Counted from the stretch's first letter, positions 10,087-21,699 are shown. The stretch is 58,019 bases of DNA from Tubiluchus corallicola (GCA_030141605.1 JAQGDQ010000549.1:2501-60519); one strand, 5' to 3'. A program made the numbers and translations. Notes: generated from the letters alone by a model not told the origin.

Positions 10087-10782
10087 CCTACTATTTTCCC
10101 ACCGTCTCTTTTTCTTTCTGCTTAATTTCTTCTATCTCTGCCGCAAGAATAAGAGATGGGACCAGAGTGAGTGAGTGAGTGAATGAATGAATGAGAGAAA
10201 GAGAGACGACATAAAGAGAGGTATATGCCGTTTACTGAAAATGTGAAAAGGGGAAATAGGGAAAAATCCTGTTGCAGAAACGTCTACAAAATGACGCCAC
10301 ATGTTATTCTGAATTTCCGAGCTGCTCTTTACATAAAATCTAGGCGTGTTTCTCCTTGAGTGGCACTCGACTATAATATGGCTTCTCAGCATGATCCCAT
10401 ATAATATGGCTTCACCCTACGACATGCTTAGACATTTGGTTCCTCTATAGCTTATTATCAACGAATAAAACCCCAGAGAATTGCTGATTACACACTCCTA
10501 GTTAACCTAATAACTGTCCACCATTGCCTGTTAATGTGTTTAATAAATAAACCCCCTGACGCACGTCTTATTCGTGATCTAGGGATTGCTCGAGACACTC
10601 GTCCGTATGTTAGATGTTTCGTACAAACAGCCACTGTTTGCTTAGGATCTGTCAATAATGGATTAACAGACATAATCCTTGGCTACTGCTGTAAATTTGT
10701 CAGTAATCTTCATTAAATGATACGTATTGCAATTCAGTATAGGTTAACCCTGAATCCTAATGTTCCTGCCTAAAATTCCTAC
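10084..10782. other. No gene seen
   Basis: Contains a short GAGT/GAATGA tetranucleotide run (10165-10195). The small open frames on both strands (10488-10716 overlap each other) show no family features. Confidence 0.45.
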
Positions 10783-11240
10783 ATTAGACATGAGTAGAAA
10801 ATGGCCGTTAGAAAATATTAATGTACGAATATTTAAGAATGATGCATTTCATATCAGATAGAAACTACTGGAAGCGTTTAGTACGTAATATAAAGTCATG
10901 TATACATTGGAATATTTTACAGTTAGCAACATAGTTAAATTCATCTTTTCCGAATAATAACAACTTCAACTGATCATTAGTTCCTAAAGCAGCTATATTA
11001 AGGTTTTCAGGCAGAAGCATTGCACTTAGCTTATCAAACATAACAACCCTAGTTTGTTGATACAATGGGCAGTGCAACAAAAAGTGTTCAACAGACTCAA
11101 ATCGAAATCCACAGTTACAATTCGGCAATATTGGATGATCGTTATTATCTTTACAGCCTTTAGAGAAAAGGTCATAGTTTAGCTGAGAAAATCCGATTCT
11201 CATGCGCGTATGATGCACTGAAATTGGAGGTTTAACAAAA
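10783..11240 (-). mobile_element. LINE family A 3' part, minus orientation
   Basis: The minus strand encodes the LINE A C-terminus (HTRMRIGFSQLNYDL, CNCGFRFESVEHFLLHC, FILRTKRFQ and stop) and the start of its 3' UTR, ending near 10783. The open frame reads on into the adjacent opposite-orientation copy, so the apparent 156-codon frame (11335-10865) is a chimera of both. See the inverted partner at 11249-11545. Confidence 0.75.
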
Positions 11241-11248
11241 CTATGAAA

Positions 11249-11545
11249 TGTTAACTGTAAAATATTCCAATGCATACATGAGTTTATATTACGTACTAAA
11301 CACTTCCAGTAGTTTCTATCTGATATGATATGCATCAGTCTTAAATATTAGTATATTAATATTTTCTAACCATCATTTTCTACTAATGTCTAATGTAATC
11401 TTGTAGTAAAACTTGTCAGCTTGTGTAGTTATAGTCTATTCTTACTGTAAATGTTTTTGTAAATAGTGTATAAAGTCTGTTGTGGTGCGGATCCTAAATC
11501 ATGTTGTTCAAACTGTCTGCCCCAATCCTATAATAAATTGTGTTT
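11249..11545 (+). mobile_element. LINE family A 3' end, plus orientation (inverted partner)
   Basis: This starts within the codons for the LINE A C-terminus (AACTGTAAAATATTCCAATG) and runs through the 3' UTR to CCTATAATAAATTGTGTTT. It is opposite in orientation to the adjacent copy at 10783-11240, and the two share about 150 bp as inverted arms. Confidence 0.75.
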
Positions 11546-12545
11546 TAACTAATGTTCCTGCGTTGGTAATTTTGCACTGATACGTTTGCTTCCAATCGCC
11601 TAATGTCTTATCTAAACTTTCGTTGACTGATGATCTTAATGTACCATATATGGCAAATAAACATGGTACTTATTTACTTGCATTAGTAATTTACTTACTC
11701 ATTTATATATGTGTACCTTTCACTGGATATCTCTCTTGCTTGTAATTTAAAGGGCAAAGGTACCTTTTTCGTCACGTTAATTATCGGTTTATTTATTCAT
11801 ACATTGAGTGTGTGGTAAATAAAAAAGATACAATAGAAAGTAGAACACTAGGAAAACCAAATTTGTAGTGCTGTATGTACCGTAGTAAGATATATATTAT
11901 TAATAAATTTTGCTCCGTTGGGTCGCCTGGCACTTTATTTTAATTTTCAAAAAGGTTTATTCACTGTGTTTTATTTTACTTTTGGTTTTGTTAATAAAAT
12001 AAAATAAAATCTTTTATCGCCAAAGCACAAAGCGTATTAGACTAATGCCAGGCAACTCCTATGGAGCCAAATTTGTCTAAAATAAACATTTAATTTACTA
12101 TAATTTCACAGTTTGTCATAACAAAAAGATATAAATGGTTTATTAACATGGTTTATGGTAAAGGGTTAACATTGGTCACGTTGTCTTAATACTAATTAAG
12201 TTGTGTGCCCTAATCAAGCTTTAATTAGTTGTTTGGACCCGCTGTACCAACACTTCATGTTTATTTATGCACGGATGAGGATAGCTTGGACAGATGCTGA
12301 GTTGTTTGTCTATCTGTCCATTCGCATTTGTGACCCAGAAACTGCAGCTTATTCCGTGCTGTATTCCCGCTCACGTGGTGCTGACATTGTTTTGCCAATT
12401 GACTAATCATTGATTGATTATAATTTTATTTCAGACAAGACAGTCCACATCGAATACCCTATACAATGCATAAAATCCGTGAAATTAAAATAGCCTTAAC
12501 TAAAATCTAATTACTAAAAATAATGATTAAATTAATTGCACACAA
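11546..12545. other. AT-rich region, no gene
   Basis: Apart from the inverted-repeat structure at 11906-12075, no exon, element end or RNA gene was recognised. The small plus-strand frame at 12203-12406 has no family features. Confidence 0.45.
11906..12075. repeat. 170-bp imperfect inverted repeat (MITE-like hairpin)
   Basis: The left arm contains TTGCTCCGTTGGGTCGCCTG (11909-11928), with GCA after it; the right arm (12046-12075), read in reverse, contains TGGCTCCATAGGAGTTGCCT. The arms are about 30 bp, imperfect, and enclose AT-rich sequence with ATAAAATAAAAT. No target duplication is obvious. Confidence 0.5.

Positions 12546-12548
<3 letters not shown>

Positions 12549-12599
<51 letters not shown>
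12549..12599. repeat. (TA)n microsatellite
   Basis: About 25 TA dinucleotides separated by a short CACACAAATACA spacer from the GATA array. Confidence 0.97.
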
Positions 12600-12602
<3 letters not shown>

Positions 12603-12610
12603 ACAAATAC

Positions 12611-13237
<627 letters not shown>

Positions 13238-13379
13238 TTGTCAATAAACTTTACATTAATACACGATCAATAAACTTATTAAATGTAATTCCTAAATTCG
13301 TGTAATGAAATCGTTCAGTCTATGGGAAAGAAGTGACCTCCATTTCGCATGCAGAATAGAATGATATATATATATCAGA

Positions 13380-13440
13380 CAAGGGGAGAGACAGGAAGAG
13401 AGAGGGGGAGGAAGACAGTGAGAAAGAGAGAGAGTGAGAG

Positions 13441-13479
<39 letters not shown>

Positions 13480-13485
13480 AGAGAA

Positions 13486-13530
<45 letters not shown>

Positions 13531-13716
13531 GAGGAGAGGCAGAGAGAGAGAGGAGGGAGAGAAAGAGATTGGAAGGGAGAGAGAGAGCCAGAAAGAGAAA
13601 GAGAGAGAGAGGTGGGAAGGAGAGAAAGAGACAGAGGGAGAGAGAAAAGAGAGAGAGAGATAAAGTGAGCGAGAAAGACAGAGCGAGAGAGAGGTTAAGA
13701 GGGAGAGAGAGGGCAA
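13380..13716. repeat. GA-rich imperfect microsatellite
   Basis: Degenerate (GA)n with GGGA, AAAG and AGGAGA interruptions. Charged or Ser/Leu-rich open frames on either strand are repeat translations. Confidence 0.95.
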
Positions 13717-14013
13717 GTCACTTAGGTCAACCTGTCAAACTGTCAATCTCAACCTCCGTTTCCCGAGGTTCAATTTATCGTGGTCACAGACTCCTGTACC
13801 ATAACTGTCTTAGCTACAATTACCTCTCATTATGAGATGAAACAAGCTCCATACACTGGACAATGAGATGGGGCTTTGCCCCGTGTCCACTTCCGCTAAA
13901 CGGTTTTGATCCGTGAGGTCACAATGGCGAAAACGCCCCTCATGACCGTCGCAGCATCCGTCACCTATGATCACTGGTAACGTCAGAACTCATAACTGTA
14001 ATCAGTACCTTCA
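13717..14013. other. Unclassified unique sequence
   Basis: Moderate GC content. No exon or element was recognised. A short hairpin-like run, GGGGCTTTGCCCC, lies at 13871-13883. Confidence 0.4.
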
Positions 14014-14630
14014 TTAACCCTTATAGGGTCACGATTTTTACAACCGATTTTGGTAACTGGGGGTAAAAAAATTACCCCCACCATAATTCGTCAATTACTT
14101 TTAATAAACGTGTTTCATTAGTAAACAGCAACAGCATAATTTGTAGTTATGCTGACCACCATAGACACATTATACCTCTGTTTAAAGACACGTGACTTAC
14201 TAGTAATACGAAATTTAAATTCGCTTAGTTACGTTCCCTTATCTATGCTGGAATAACTGTAGACAATCGACATTACTAGCGCGTGTGCAAAAATCATTGT
14301 TATTTTGAATTTATTGTCTACTACTTTCTTCTTTTAGGTGGAGTAATTTGAGTAACTGACATTTTGTTTTATCAGATACATCGCCCGTATAATGTATAGA
14401 CAAGCGAAGTAAAGTTTCGACAATTTTAAAAAATCGACATATTGCATTTTCACTTTTATTTCGTGGTGAGACAATGCGCCTAAAATAAATAACTGAAAGT
14501 ATTTTGTGCACAAAACATATTTAGAAAAAGTCATAGAAAACGTTTACTGGGATGCGTATGGTAAAAGGGTAAAATGCAAAAACTGGTCTGGGGGTAATTT
14601 TTACCCCCCCGGTGGCCCTTTAAGGGTTAA
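14014..14630. mobile_element. piggyBac-like MITE with TTAA target duplication
   Basis: TTAA (14014-14017) is followed by CCCTTATAGGGTCAC, and the right end reads GTGGCCCTTTAAGGG followed by TTAA (14627-14630). The 15-bp termini are inverted repeats with two mismatches. Just inside each end lie GGGGGTAAAAAAATTACCCCC-like blocks. The body is 609 bp with no transposase frame. A TTAA target with CCCTT termini is the standard piggyBac signature, so this is probably a non-autonomous piggyBac derivative. Confidence 0.8.
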
Positions 14631-15000
14631 CTCGAGTTACATGCTGCACATTCACTAGTCAAACTGTCCCATTTTATTAATTATTGAGGCGAAAGAGGAA
14701 ACTCTTGCAAATGGTGGGCGGTTTTGGAAAATTAAGGGTTGATGATGGAAATCTAAACTGTCGCCATTGTTACATCTGTAGGGTTAATTGGAGGTGCGCT
14801 CTCTTGGGAGGGTGTGGCGCACGTTGAGCAGGTGATAGTCAGGTGTAGAAGTCAGTTTATCCTCAGTGCTTGCTTACCTGTCCGTTCGATTACATGCATT
14901 ACCTGTAATTTATGCACATTCTCAGCATGTGGTGTTATCAGATGTTTCACCGATTCTTTGTTTATAGATACGCAGATAATGCAAAGCATTTTAATTATAA
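14631..15000. other. No gene seen
   Basis: Unique AT-rich sequence leading into a short ATATATATAATTAT run at the 3' edge of LINE C. Confidence 0.5.
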
Positions 15001-15002
15001 AC

Positions 15003-15690
15003 AATATATATATAATTATAATAATCTTTATTTGCCCTTAAAATACATTGATAATCACTGATAAAAACGTTACAGAGATGATCAATCAGTGTTGGTTAAT
15101 AAAAACTTACACTGCTAAAGGCAAATGCGTCAGTGCAATCTAAACTACTGTGCAGTAATGGAAAGTAACGACGAATAAAATCAATCATATTTACAACTAT
15201 GCATAAAAAATGAAAAAACTATGACTTAATTAATATGGCCGTGGATATATAAATTCTGAATTAGTGTGTATGTTGTCGTACTGGTGTGATGGTATTTCAT
15301 ATCTAGTTAATGTTAGTGATTTTAATTTTGTTTTAAATGCTGATAGGGACTTGATTTGTTTAACCTGTAATGGTAGAGAATTCCAAAGTAGAATTGCTAG
15401 TTTGATTACAGAGTTCGTTACGTAGTGGGTATTTGTCCTAATTTGTTTTAGATTACTTGTTCTGGAATTAACGATAGGATTTGGTAAAAGGGTAAATCTG
15501 TTATTCTGGAATGGTTTGCTGATGTTGTTAACGTATTTAAATATAAAAAGCAGAGTAAAATATTCTTTGTGTGCTTCTATGATTGGGAATTTTAAAGTTT
15601 TTCTCAGGTTAGTTGTTGAAGCTTTGAATTTTTGTCTACCTGCCTTATGTTTGTATGAGGCGTACTGTACTTGACGTAATTAACATCGGG
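15003..15690 (-). mobile_element. LINE family C 3' end with intact C-terminal frame
   Basis: On the minus strand an uninterrupted frame without an initiator Met runs from about 15680 to 15234. It contains KAGRQKFKAS, LLWNSLPLQVKQIKSLSAFK and ends EFIYPRPY before a stop. The WNSLP...FK block is characteristic of RT C-termini in CR1/Jockey-like LINEs. The 3' UTR runs to about 15003 and ends at an AT-rich simple repeat. The copy is 5' truncated. A second copy lies at 22665-23225. Confidence 0.8.
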
Positions 15691-15741
15691 ATTAATGTTT
15701 GGAGCCAAAATGCTAAAAAAGGACAGATTAAACGATTTATC

Positions 15742-15805
15742 TAAAGGTTGGAATCGAACCTGGCACCTTTCGTTACTAGTGTAACATCTAAGTCATCAGT
15801 CAGTG
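15742..15805 (-). repeat. tRNA-like (SINE-type) Pol III promoter remnant
   Basis: The minus strand carries a perfect B-box, GGTTCGATTCC (15746-15756 in reverse), and an A-box-like TGACTTAGATG about 40 bases upstream. The T-stem and acceptor stem do not pair, so it is not a functional tRNA. It may be a tRNA-derived SINE head. Confidence 0.4.
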
Positions 15806-16205
15806 TACTCTCCTTATTTTTTAAAATTTGTATTTTTCGTAGTCGAAAAACTCGACTTGTATTTCAAAATTCGATTCAGATTCAGATTTTGTTACATTTT
15901 TACTACTTATTTGCGATTTTGGTTGAATTTGGTTTTAAATATTGAAATTTAGAACCATAAAGCTTGAAATTTGGTGACATTTTTGCTAAATAATTGTGAT
16001 TAACGAGACTTGATTTTCGTAAAATTTCATTTCCAATTGCGTGTTGACAAAATGCTGTTTTATCGATCATATCAATCTCACTGTCTTGTATTTTTTCTAA
16101 TATTCTGATTTTATTAAACTTATTTTTTCAGTAATTGAATCACAGAAATTGGGAAATGTCTACAGAAAGTTTTTAGACGTACTAGACATACTTGTCATTT
16201 CAATG
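15806..16205. other. AT-rich sequence, no gene
   Basis: Contains degenerate TCGAAAAACTCGA and AATTCGATTCAGATTC runs that may be an eroded relative of the GAATTCGA-rich MITE. Nothing firmer is seen. Confidence 0.35.
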
Positions 16206-16207
<2 letters not shown>

Positions 16208-16242
<35 letters not shown>

Positions 16243-16317
16243 GTGTAATTATAATATAATAATAATGGTATAATAATAATAATATATATAATACATATAT
16301 ATATATATATATACAAA
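16208..16317. repeat. (AAT)n and (AT)n microsatellites
   Basis: About eleven ATA/AAT trinucleotides, then mixed AATAAT and ATATAT tracts. Confidence 0.9.
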
Positions 16318-16371
16318 TGTTAACAAGTAACGTATACATATATATATATATATATACGTTACTTGTTAACA
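16318..16371. repeat. Perfect 19-bp palindrome with AT centre
   Basis: The left arm TGTTAACAAGTAACGTATA (16318-16336) and right arm TATACGTTACTTGTTAACA (16353-16371) are exact inverted repeats separated by 16 bp of mostly TA. It could form a cruciform, or be the tiny remnant of a MITE. Confidence 0.9.
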
Positions 16372-16525
16372 AACTATATACGGTCAGATAGAGAATTTCA
16401 CAGGCATTCTAACCGTGTAATACACGACTAAAGTACTGCGTTCGTAATAGCGGTTGAAAGTACGAATCCATGTTTGTGGAATCCGGAGGAAGTATCGTTG
16501 CAACTACGGCTATTTTACAACTAGG

Positions 16526-16786
16526 GTATAATAATATAATATAATATAATATAATATAATATAATATAATATAATATAATATAATATAATATAATATAAT
16601 ATAATATAATATAATATAATATAATATAATATAATATAATATAATATAATATAATATAATATAATATAATATAATATAATATAATATAATATAATATAAT
16701 ATAATATAATATAATATAATATAATATAATATAATATAATATAATATAATATAATATAATATAATATAATATAATATAATATAATA
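16526..16786. repeat. (TATAA)n pentanucleotide array
   Basis: About 52 essentially perfect copies of the pentamer TATAA/ATAAT. Confidence 0.98.
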
Positions 16787-16789
16787 TAT

Positions 16790-17450
16790 TCTAATTATAA
16801 TGGTTTAAATATTGGGTATGCAAAATATTTACCAAAAATTCTCTCAGTTTCACGCTAAGGTCCACCGATAATACACAAAGGTTAATTAGGAGGGGCTCTG
16901 CGACTCCCTGACCCATGCACGCAGAAAAATTCTTGTAAACGGGATACAACAATCCGCGGTACTTTTGGGAGCCTAATGTGGCAGAAAGAAAAAGGGCATC
17001 AGCGCGCCTCCTTGTTTGATACCGACAATGTCTGGCTTTTGCTTTCTGTTTGTCGAGCACGATTCCGCCGGCAGATGTTGGCTTGATTCGCCTGAGAATA
17101 ATGAAAATTCGTCTCGGCAAATAACAATAGTTTCACTAGGGCTAAATGTTCCAAGTTGAGAAAACAGTGAAATGTAACAATATTGTGATTGTTGTAATGG
17201 TTTTGATATTTTTCTGTTCGTCCAAAATCCAGCTGTTAATAGCTCCCCTTGTTTAGTTTTCTGTTAGTTATATAGTTTTCTCAATATGCTTTGCAAACGT
17301 AAACAAATTATCAATCATAGTTTTACAGTAGGCTTATTTAGCTTCAGGGTTTGGGGAATAATATTGTAAAGCATTTTGGCTTTGTTGGGGGTAAGCCTAT
17401 CAAGAACTAGAAAACACCTAGTTTTACAATTTGTGATGTTGAAGAATTGT
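16790..17450. other. No gene recognised
   Basis: A somewhat GC-richer stretch (16860-17110) carries a 109-codon minus-strand frame with no recognisable domain. It might be a repeat fragment; nothing supports calling it a gene. Confidence 0.4.
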
Positions 17451-17453
17451 ATT

Positions 17454-17946
17454 AATTATTATTATTATTATTATTCTTTATTTAAAATTTAAAATTATAC
17501 CCATATACAAATATTTACATAATATACACAGTGACCCTCTATTTGCAGGGTATGGTTAAAAAACTTTGTAAATAAAATAGCTGTTAAATTCATAAGACTT
17601 TTATATACCAATAAATCACACCTCAAAATAACATAAAAGAACAACTAAAATCAAACAGCATCAGTTTACACAAAACGACCTGTATAATATAAAAGTGAAA
17701 CAGAAAAATTAGATGTCTATAGATTTGTTCTGTTACTCAAAGTTCAATATTCTATACTGAAGTTTGTAAAAACGAATCACAAACTAACTCAGAGAAAGCA
17801 ACTAGCAGGTTTTTGGCACGAGAGGTATAAATTTTACTAATATTCTGAGATTGTAGGACATTTGCGAGCGCTAATCTTTTATTTTCATCGACCAGAGTAC
17901 AATTAAAAAGCAAATGTTCAACTATTAATTTGTGGGCTACCCCCAC
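17454..17946 (-). mobile_element. LINE family B 3' end with (AAT)n tail
   Basis: On the minus strand a frame (17946-17752) encodes KLIVEHLLFNCTLVDENKR, equivalent to the EHIIFNCPLIKDELRR block of the LINE B copy at 49972-50872. Its 3' UTR shares CCTGCAAATAGAGGG with that copy, and both end in AAT trinucleotide tails (here ATT at 17454-17475). 5' truncated. Confidence 0.75.
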
Positions 17947-17949
17947 TTG

Positions 17950-18470
17950 ATATTATGTTTAAGGGAATAACCGTAAAATTTATGCTAAAATCTCTAGCAA
18001 TGTCGGATTCAGATTTAGTCAAAAGTCATATAATAGAGATTAGTCGTGATCCCACAATCGGTCATAGACATTTCATTCGAGAATTGTATTAAAATGAGTA
18101 ATACATTGGTGGAACTCTAGTTGTCAGTTTATGAAATGTTCTATACTAAGCAGTAGTGAAGATTAATTGATTATTAAAAAACTCAATAGGTAAGTACACA
18201 AAAAAGTTTAATTACTAAATTCTGGAATAAGAAAACGGAAAAACTGTATGACTGCCACTACTTAAAATATTGAGTTTCAAAAAAGGCACCAGCGCTTAAA
18301 GTGAAAATCAGTTTGATTATGCAGCATATATGACACTATTCTTGCTATTTGCTTTTTTAAGCTTAGGATTCTTTATCTTTTCTTCACAAAAATTGACATG
18401 ACACAATGTACAAAAAAACTTTGGAGAAGCACTTCATCAAGGTCTCGGAGAAACTGTTATAGCTCTTCCG
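17950..18470. other. No gene seen
   Basis: AT-rich sequence with no recognised features. Confidence 0.5.
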
Positions 18471-18474
18471 AATT

Positions 18475-19035
18475 TTACCTGTGCCATTTTACCGAGGAAT
18501 TTTTACCTGTGCCATTTTTACCTGTGCGATTTTGCCTACCAAGGTGTGCAGATAGATAGGTACAGATCTTTTTTGACTGCCTTTCTCGCAAATTTTACCT
18601 GTGCCATTTTACCAAGCCAATTTTACCTGTGCCATTTTTTCCTGTGACATTCTGCCTACGTAGGTGTGCAGATAGAGATAGGTACAGATATGTGTTGATT
18701 ACTTTTCACGCTAATTTTACCCAAACAATTTTACCTGGGCCATTTTACCTGTGCCATTTGGCCTACGTACGCGTACAGATATTTGTTGACTGAGCCATTT
18801 TTACCTGTGCCATTTTACCGAGCCATTTTTACCTATGCCATTTTTTCCTGTGCCATTCTGCCTACATAGGTGTGCAGATAGAAAGGTACAGAAATTTGAT
18901 GATTACCTTTCACGCTAATTTTACCCAAAGAATTTTACCTGTGCCATTTGGCCTACGTACGCGTACAGATATTTGTTGACTGAGCCATTTTTACCTGCCC
19001 CATTTTTTCTGTGCCATTTTCACCTGCCAAAAACT
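18475..19035. repeat. Complex tandem array built on TTTTACCTGTGCCA
   Basis: A motif of about 20 bp (TTTTACCTGTGCCATTTTAC) recurs with variants, interspersed with GCCTACGTACGCGTACAGAT and GTGCAGATAGATAGGTACAG blocks. A higher-order unit of about 190 bp is visible: GTACGCGTACAGATATTTG occurs near 18767 and again near 18957 with matching flanks. Confidence 0.85.
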
Positions 19036-19039
19036 ACCG

Positions 19040-19810
19040 TGTTTTTTAGGAGATGAAATGATTCAAATTTTGTAAAAAAAATTATATAAAAACATTTGTA
19101 ATTTTTTGATTACAGTAACTGCTTTTGTCCCGAATGCTAAATTCCGGGACATCTTCCATTTTCTGGCTGTACTGTTTTTACTTGTATATTCACACAATGT
19201 CAGCACCCATTCCGACCCATAACATTTCATTACTTAGGATGCTAGGACCTAAGTCTTTATCTGTCTAAGGTCTGTAGACATGACTAAATCTTCCAATGGG
19301 TTCAGGAGTCAAACTATAAGTATCCTTAACGCGTACCACCACCACCCTACGGAGAATGTCCCAGAATTCCTTTCTAGGTCCTTGTTTAGAATGTAAACAA
19401 CGCAGAAAGGGGTGCGAAGTAATTCATCTGTCTTTTAAGCCTCTCTCAAAATTCCCCGTTGCCGACAAAGGGCCGGCGTCATTGTTGCCAGGGCTTTTGC
19501 AACGTATCTTCACGTCGATGCCTTTGTGAAGATGTTTGGCCATGTTCTAAGTCTATTCAATTTAATGTATTTCTAAACACCATTGTTCATTTAGCGTGGA
19601 GCGACCACGTTCCCTGCAGTTGCATAGTTAAACTTTGTTTAGTTTATGTGACCATGGAACTAAAACTTCAAAATGATGGACCGGTGGCTGATATATGGAG
19701 ATCTCAATGTTCTTGCTGTCAGTATATGTAGTGTATCTACTTCTTACGGAAACTTTAATCTGAAGAAAAATTCTTGTTACTTGTCTGACTACTTAATTAG
19801 GTAGTTATTT
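19040..19810. other. No gene seen
   Basis: Unique sequence. The 90-codon plus-strand frame at 19459-19731 has no recognisable domain or splice context. Confidence 0.45.
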
Positions 19811-19814
19811 GGTT

Positions 19815-20232
19815 AGTTAGTCAGTCAGTCAGTCAGTCAGTCAGTCAGTCAGTCAGTCAGTCAGTAAGTTAGTTAGTTAATTAGTTAGTTAGTTGCTTAC
19901 TTTCTTGCTTGCTTGCTTGTTTGCTTACTTACTTACACACTTACTTTCTTGCTTACTCCCTTGGTTGCTTAATTATTCACTTACTTATATACTTGCTCAC
20001 TCACTTACTCACTCACCTACCTCTCTACCTACCTACCTACTTACCTACCTACCTACCTACCTACCTACCTACCTACCTACCTACCTACTTACATAACTAC
20101 TTACCTGCCTACGTATTTACCTACCTACCTACCTACTTTCCTACCTACCTATCTACTTACATAACTACTTACCTACCTACCTCTTCTACGTACCTACCTA
20201 TCTACTACGTACATACATACCTACTTGCTTAC
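19815..20232. repeat. Composite tetranucleotide array: AGTC, TTAG, CTTG, CTAC
   Basis: Successive tracts of (CAGT)n, (TTAG)n, (GCTT)n, (ACTT/ACTC)n and (CTAC)n occupy the interval. Low-complexity open frames over it are repeat translations. Confidence 0.95.
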
Positions 20233-20235
20233 GTG

Positions 20236-21405
20236 GTATCGTTTTATCAAAATAAAGAAGAATTAGATTAAACTGAAAATGCATAATGCATAATGCGTAG
20301 TGGTCGTGGGCGTTTACTTTTGAAAAATGATAATATGACGTACACAAAGTGATGATTTTAGATAAAAATGTTGCTAACTTTCTGTATAATTAAACAATTG
20401 TGTATAGTGTTCGTGACTGCATCAGTTTCCAACGAAATATTTACTTAATTCATCTTCACGCGCGGTGCTTTGTTCGTTTCACGCTGAATCTAATAAAACC
20501 TCTCTCTCTTTGCTTCGGGCTTTGATGAATCATCTCATTAGTGTCTTGTCCAAATACTTGACCGACCATCTTTCGGACACCGCGCCTTCTCTCTCCCATG
20601 TATCCATGCAGCCATCTTTGTTCGATAGCCTAGCTACACGAGATCCAGGCAGTCCACTTACCATCAGCAAAAACACTTCAACTGACATGTGAATGACGTT
20701 GCAAGAGATGGAGTGGAGGACATGAAGGGGCCAGAGCTGAAGGAGCAAAAACCAATTTCCTCACGCGGATTTGTGGAACCCGGTTCAGGCCATGCTGTCG
20801 TATCGAATTATCATACACACGAGTTTATCTGCTTATCTGGTAGGAAATGACATCGAAGACGAATTACACTTTGTCAGAAAACGCCCATACTGCAATGATC
20901 TTAGAGAAAACTTATATAATCACATCAATGTAATTATTCCAGAATTTTTCCTTATGAGCGGATTAGAAAAATGTAACTGAGAAATGTGCAAAAAACTGCA
21001 TGTAAACCATAAAGCTAGTTTACACTATACATAGAATTGAATAGAAATTTTCATCCGCCATTCACTTGACAATGATGACGTAGTTGGTGGACTTCGTGAC
21101 TTTTCGTAAGCACTTCGCAGCTTTCTTTAAGTGAGTCATTTCGTTCATATTTCTGCAGCAAAAATAGCACCTCATTTTTTACAAAAACTTATAGTTTTGA
21201 CCGAAATTTTCAGTGCGCTGCTTTTCTTAAATAATTATTGGTGAATGACGTCATTGGTGGAAGATTTGGCGTTCAAAATGGAGGCAACCAAGTGTAAAAT
21301 GATCGCGACTTTAAAGTGATTTTACTCTTCTTTTCAGGTGTCCATACCATCACAATGTTGCGAGGCTTCCACTACTTTTACTGTTCCTCTGATATTATTA
21401 TTTCT
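20236..21405. other. No gene recognised
   Basis: A slightly GC-richer patch at 20500-20760 has overlapping small frames on both strands and a donor-like sequence on the minus strand (ATGGTAAGT, 20658-20666). No homologous exon was recognised. Confidence 0.4.
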
Positions 21406-21409
21406 AATT

Positions 21410-21575
21410 TTCTGTTATTCCCATCATTCATCTCAACATCCTCATCTCCACCACATCCATTTACTTCTCTTCGGTCTTCTTTAGAGAAGCTGCTTCCAGC
21501 CCATAGATTAGAGCGGGTCTGACCACTTCTTTGTGGACTTTCCCTTTAAGTCTCACCGACTCATTCCCTTGGCTT
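21410..21575 (-). mobile_element. RTE-like non-LTR retrotransposon fragment
   Basis: The minus strand reads RLKGKVHKEVVRPALIYGLE, then ASLKKT, a stop, and VEMRMLR. This matches the KGKVYRTVVRPAMLYG...EMRMLRW region that follows the RT domain in RTE-type and related LINEs. At least two in-frame stops show it is dead. Confidence 0.65.
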
Positions 21576-21619
21576 ATCATATCGTTACCTGACTAATATG
21601 CGTATTCCTCTTTTTCTGC

Positions 21620-21690
21620 AGGTCCCGCGCTGTCAAATGGTGTAGTGGATAATGCACCCGCTTGGCAATTTGAAGGTTTCAGTTGCAGGT
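21620..21690 (+). repeat. tRNA-derived SINE head (candidate)
   Basis: TGGTGTAGTGGATAATGCAC (from 21638) fits a Pol III A-box and D-arm, followed by CCCGCTTGGCA and a degenerate B-box, GGTTTCAGTTGC. The T-arm lacks the expected pairing, so this is not a functional tRNA. The SINE body may extend to about 21860. Confidence 0.5.
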
Positions 21691-21699
21691 TAGCTAGCC

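Noticed and set aside
10783-11545. Ordinary twin-priming 5' inversion of a single LINE A insertion
   Set aside because: Twin priming partitions the element, but here the same 3' sequence of about 150 bp is present on both sides, so a simple single event does not explain it.
16791-17120. 109-codon minus-strand protein gene
   Set aside because: No domain, no family resemblance and no splice or promoter context; the frame is within the range expected by chance in this GC-richer patch.
20640-20680. Minus-strand exon ending at a GTAAGT donor
   Set aside because: The upstream frame has no recognisable protein and no convincing acceptor; donor-like hexamers are common by chance.
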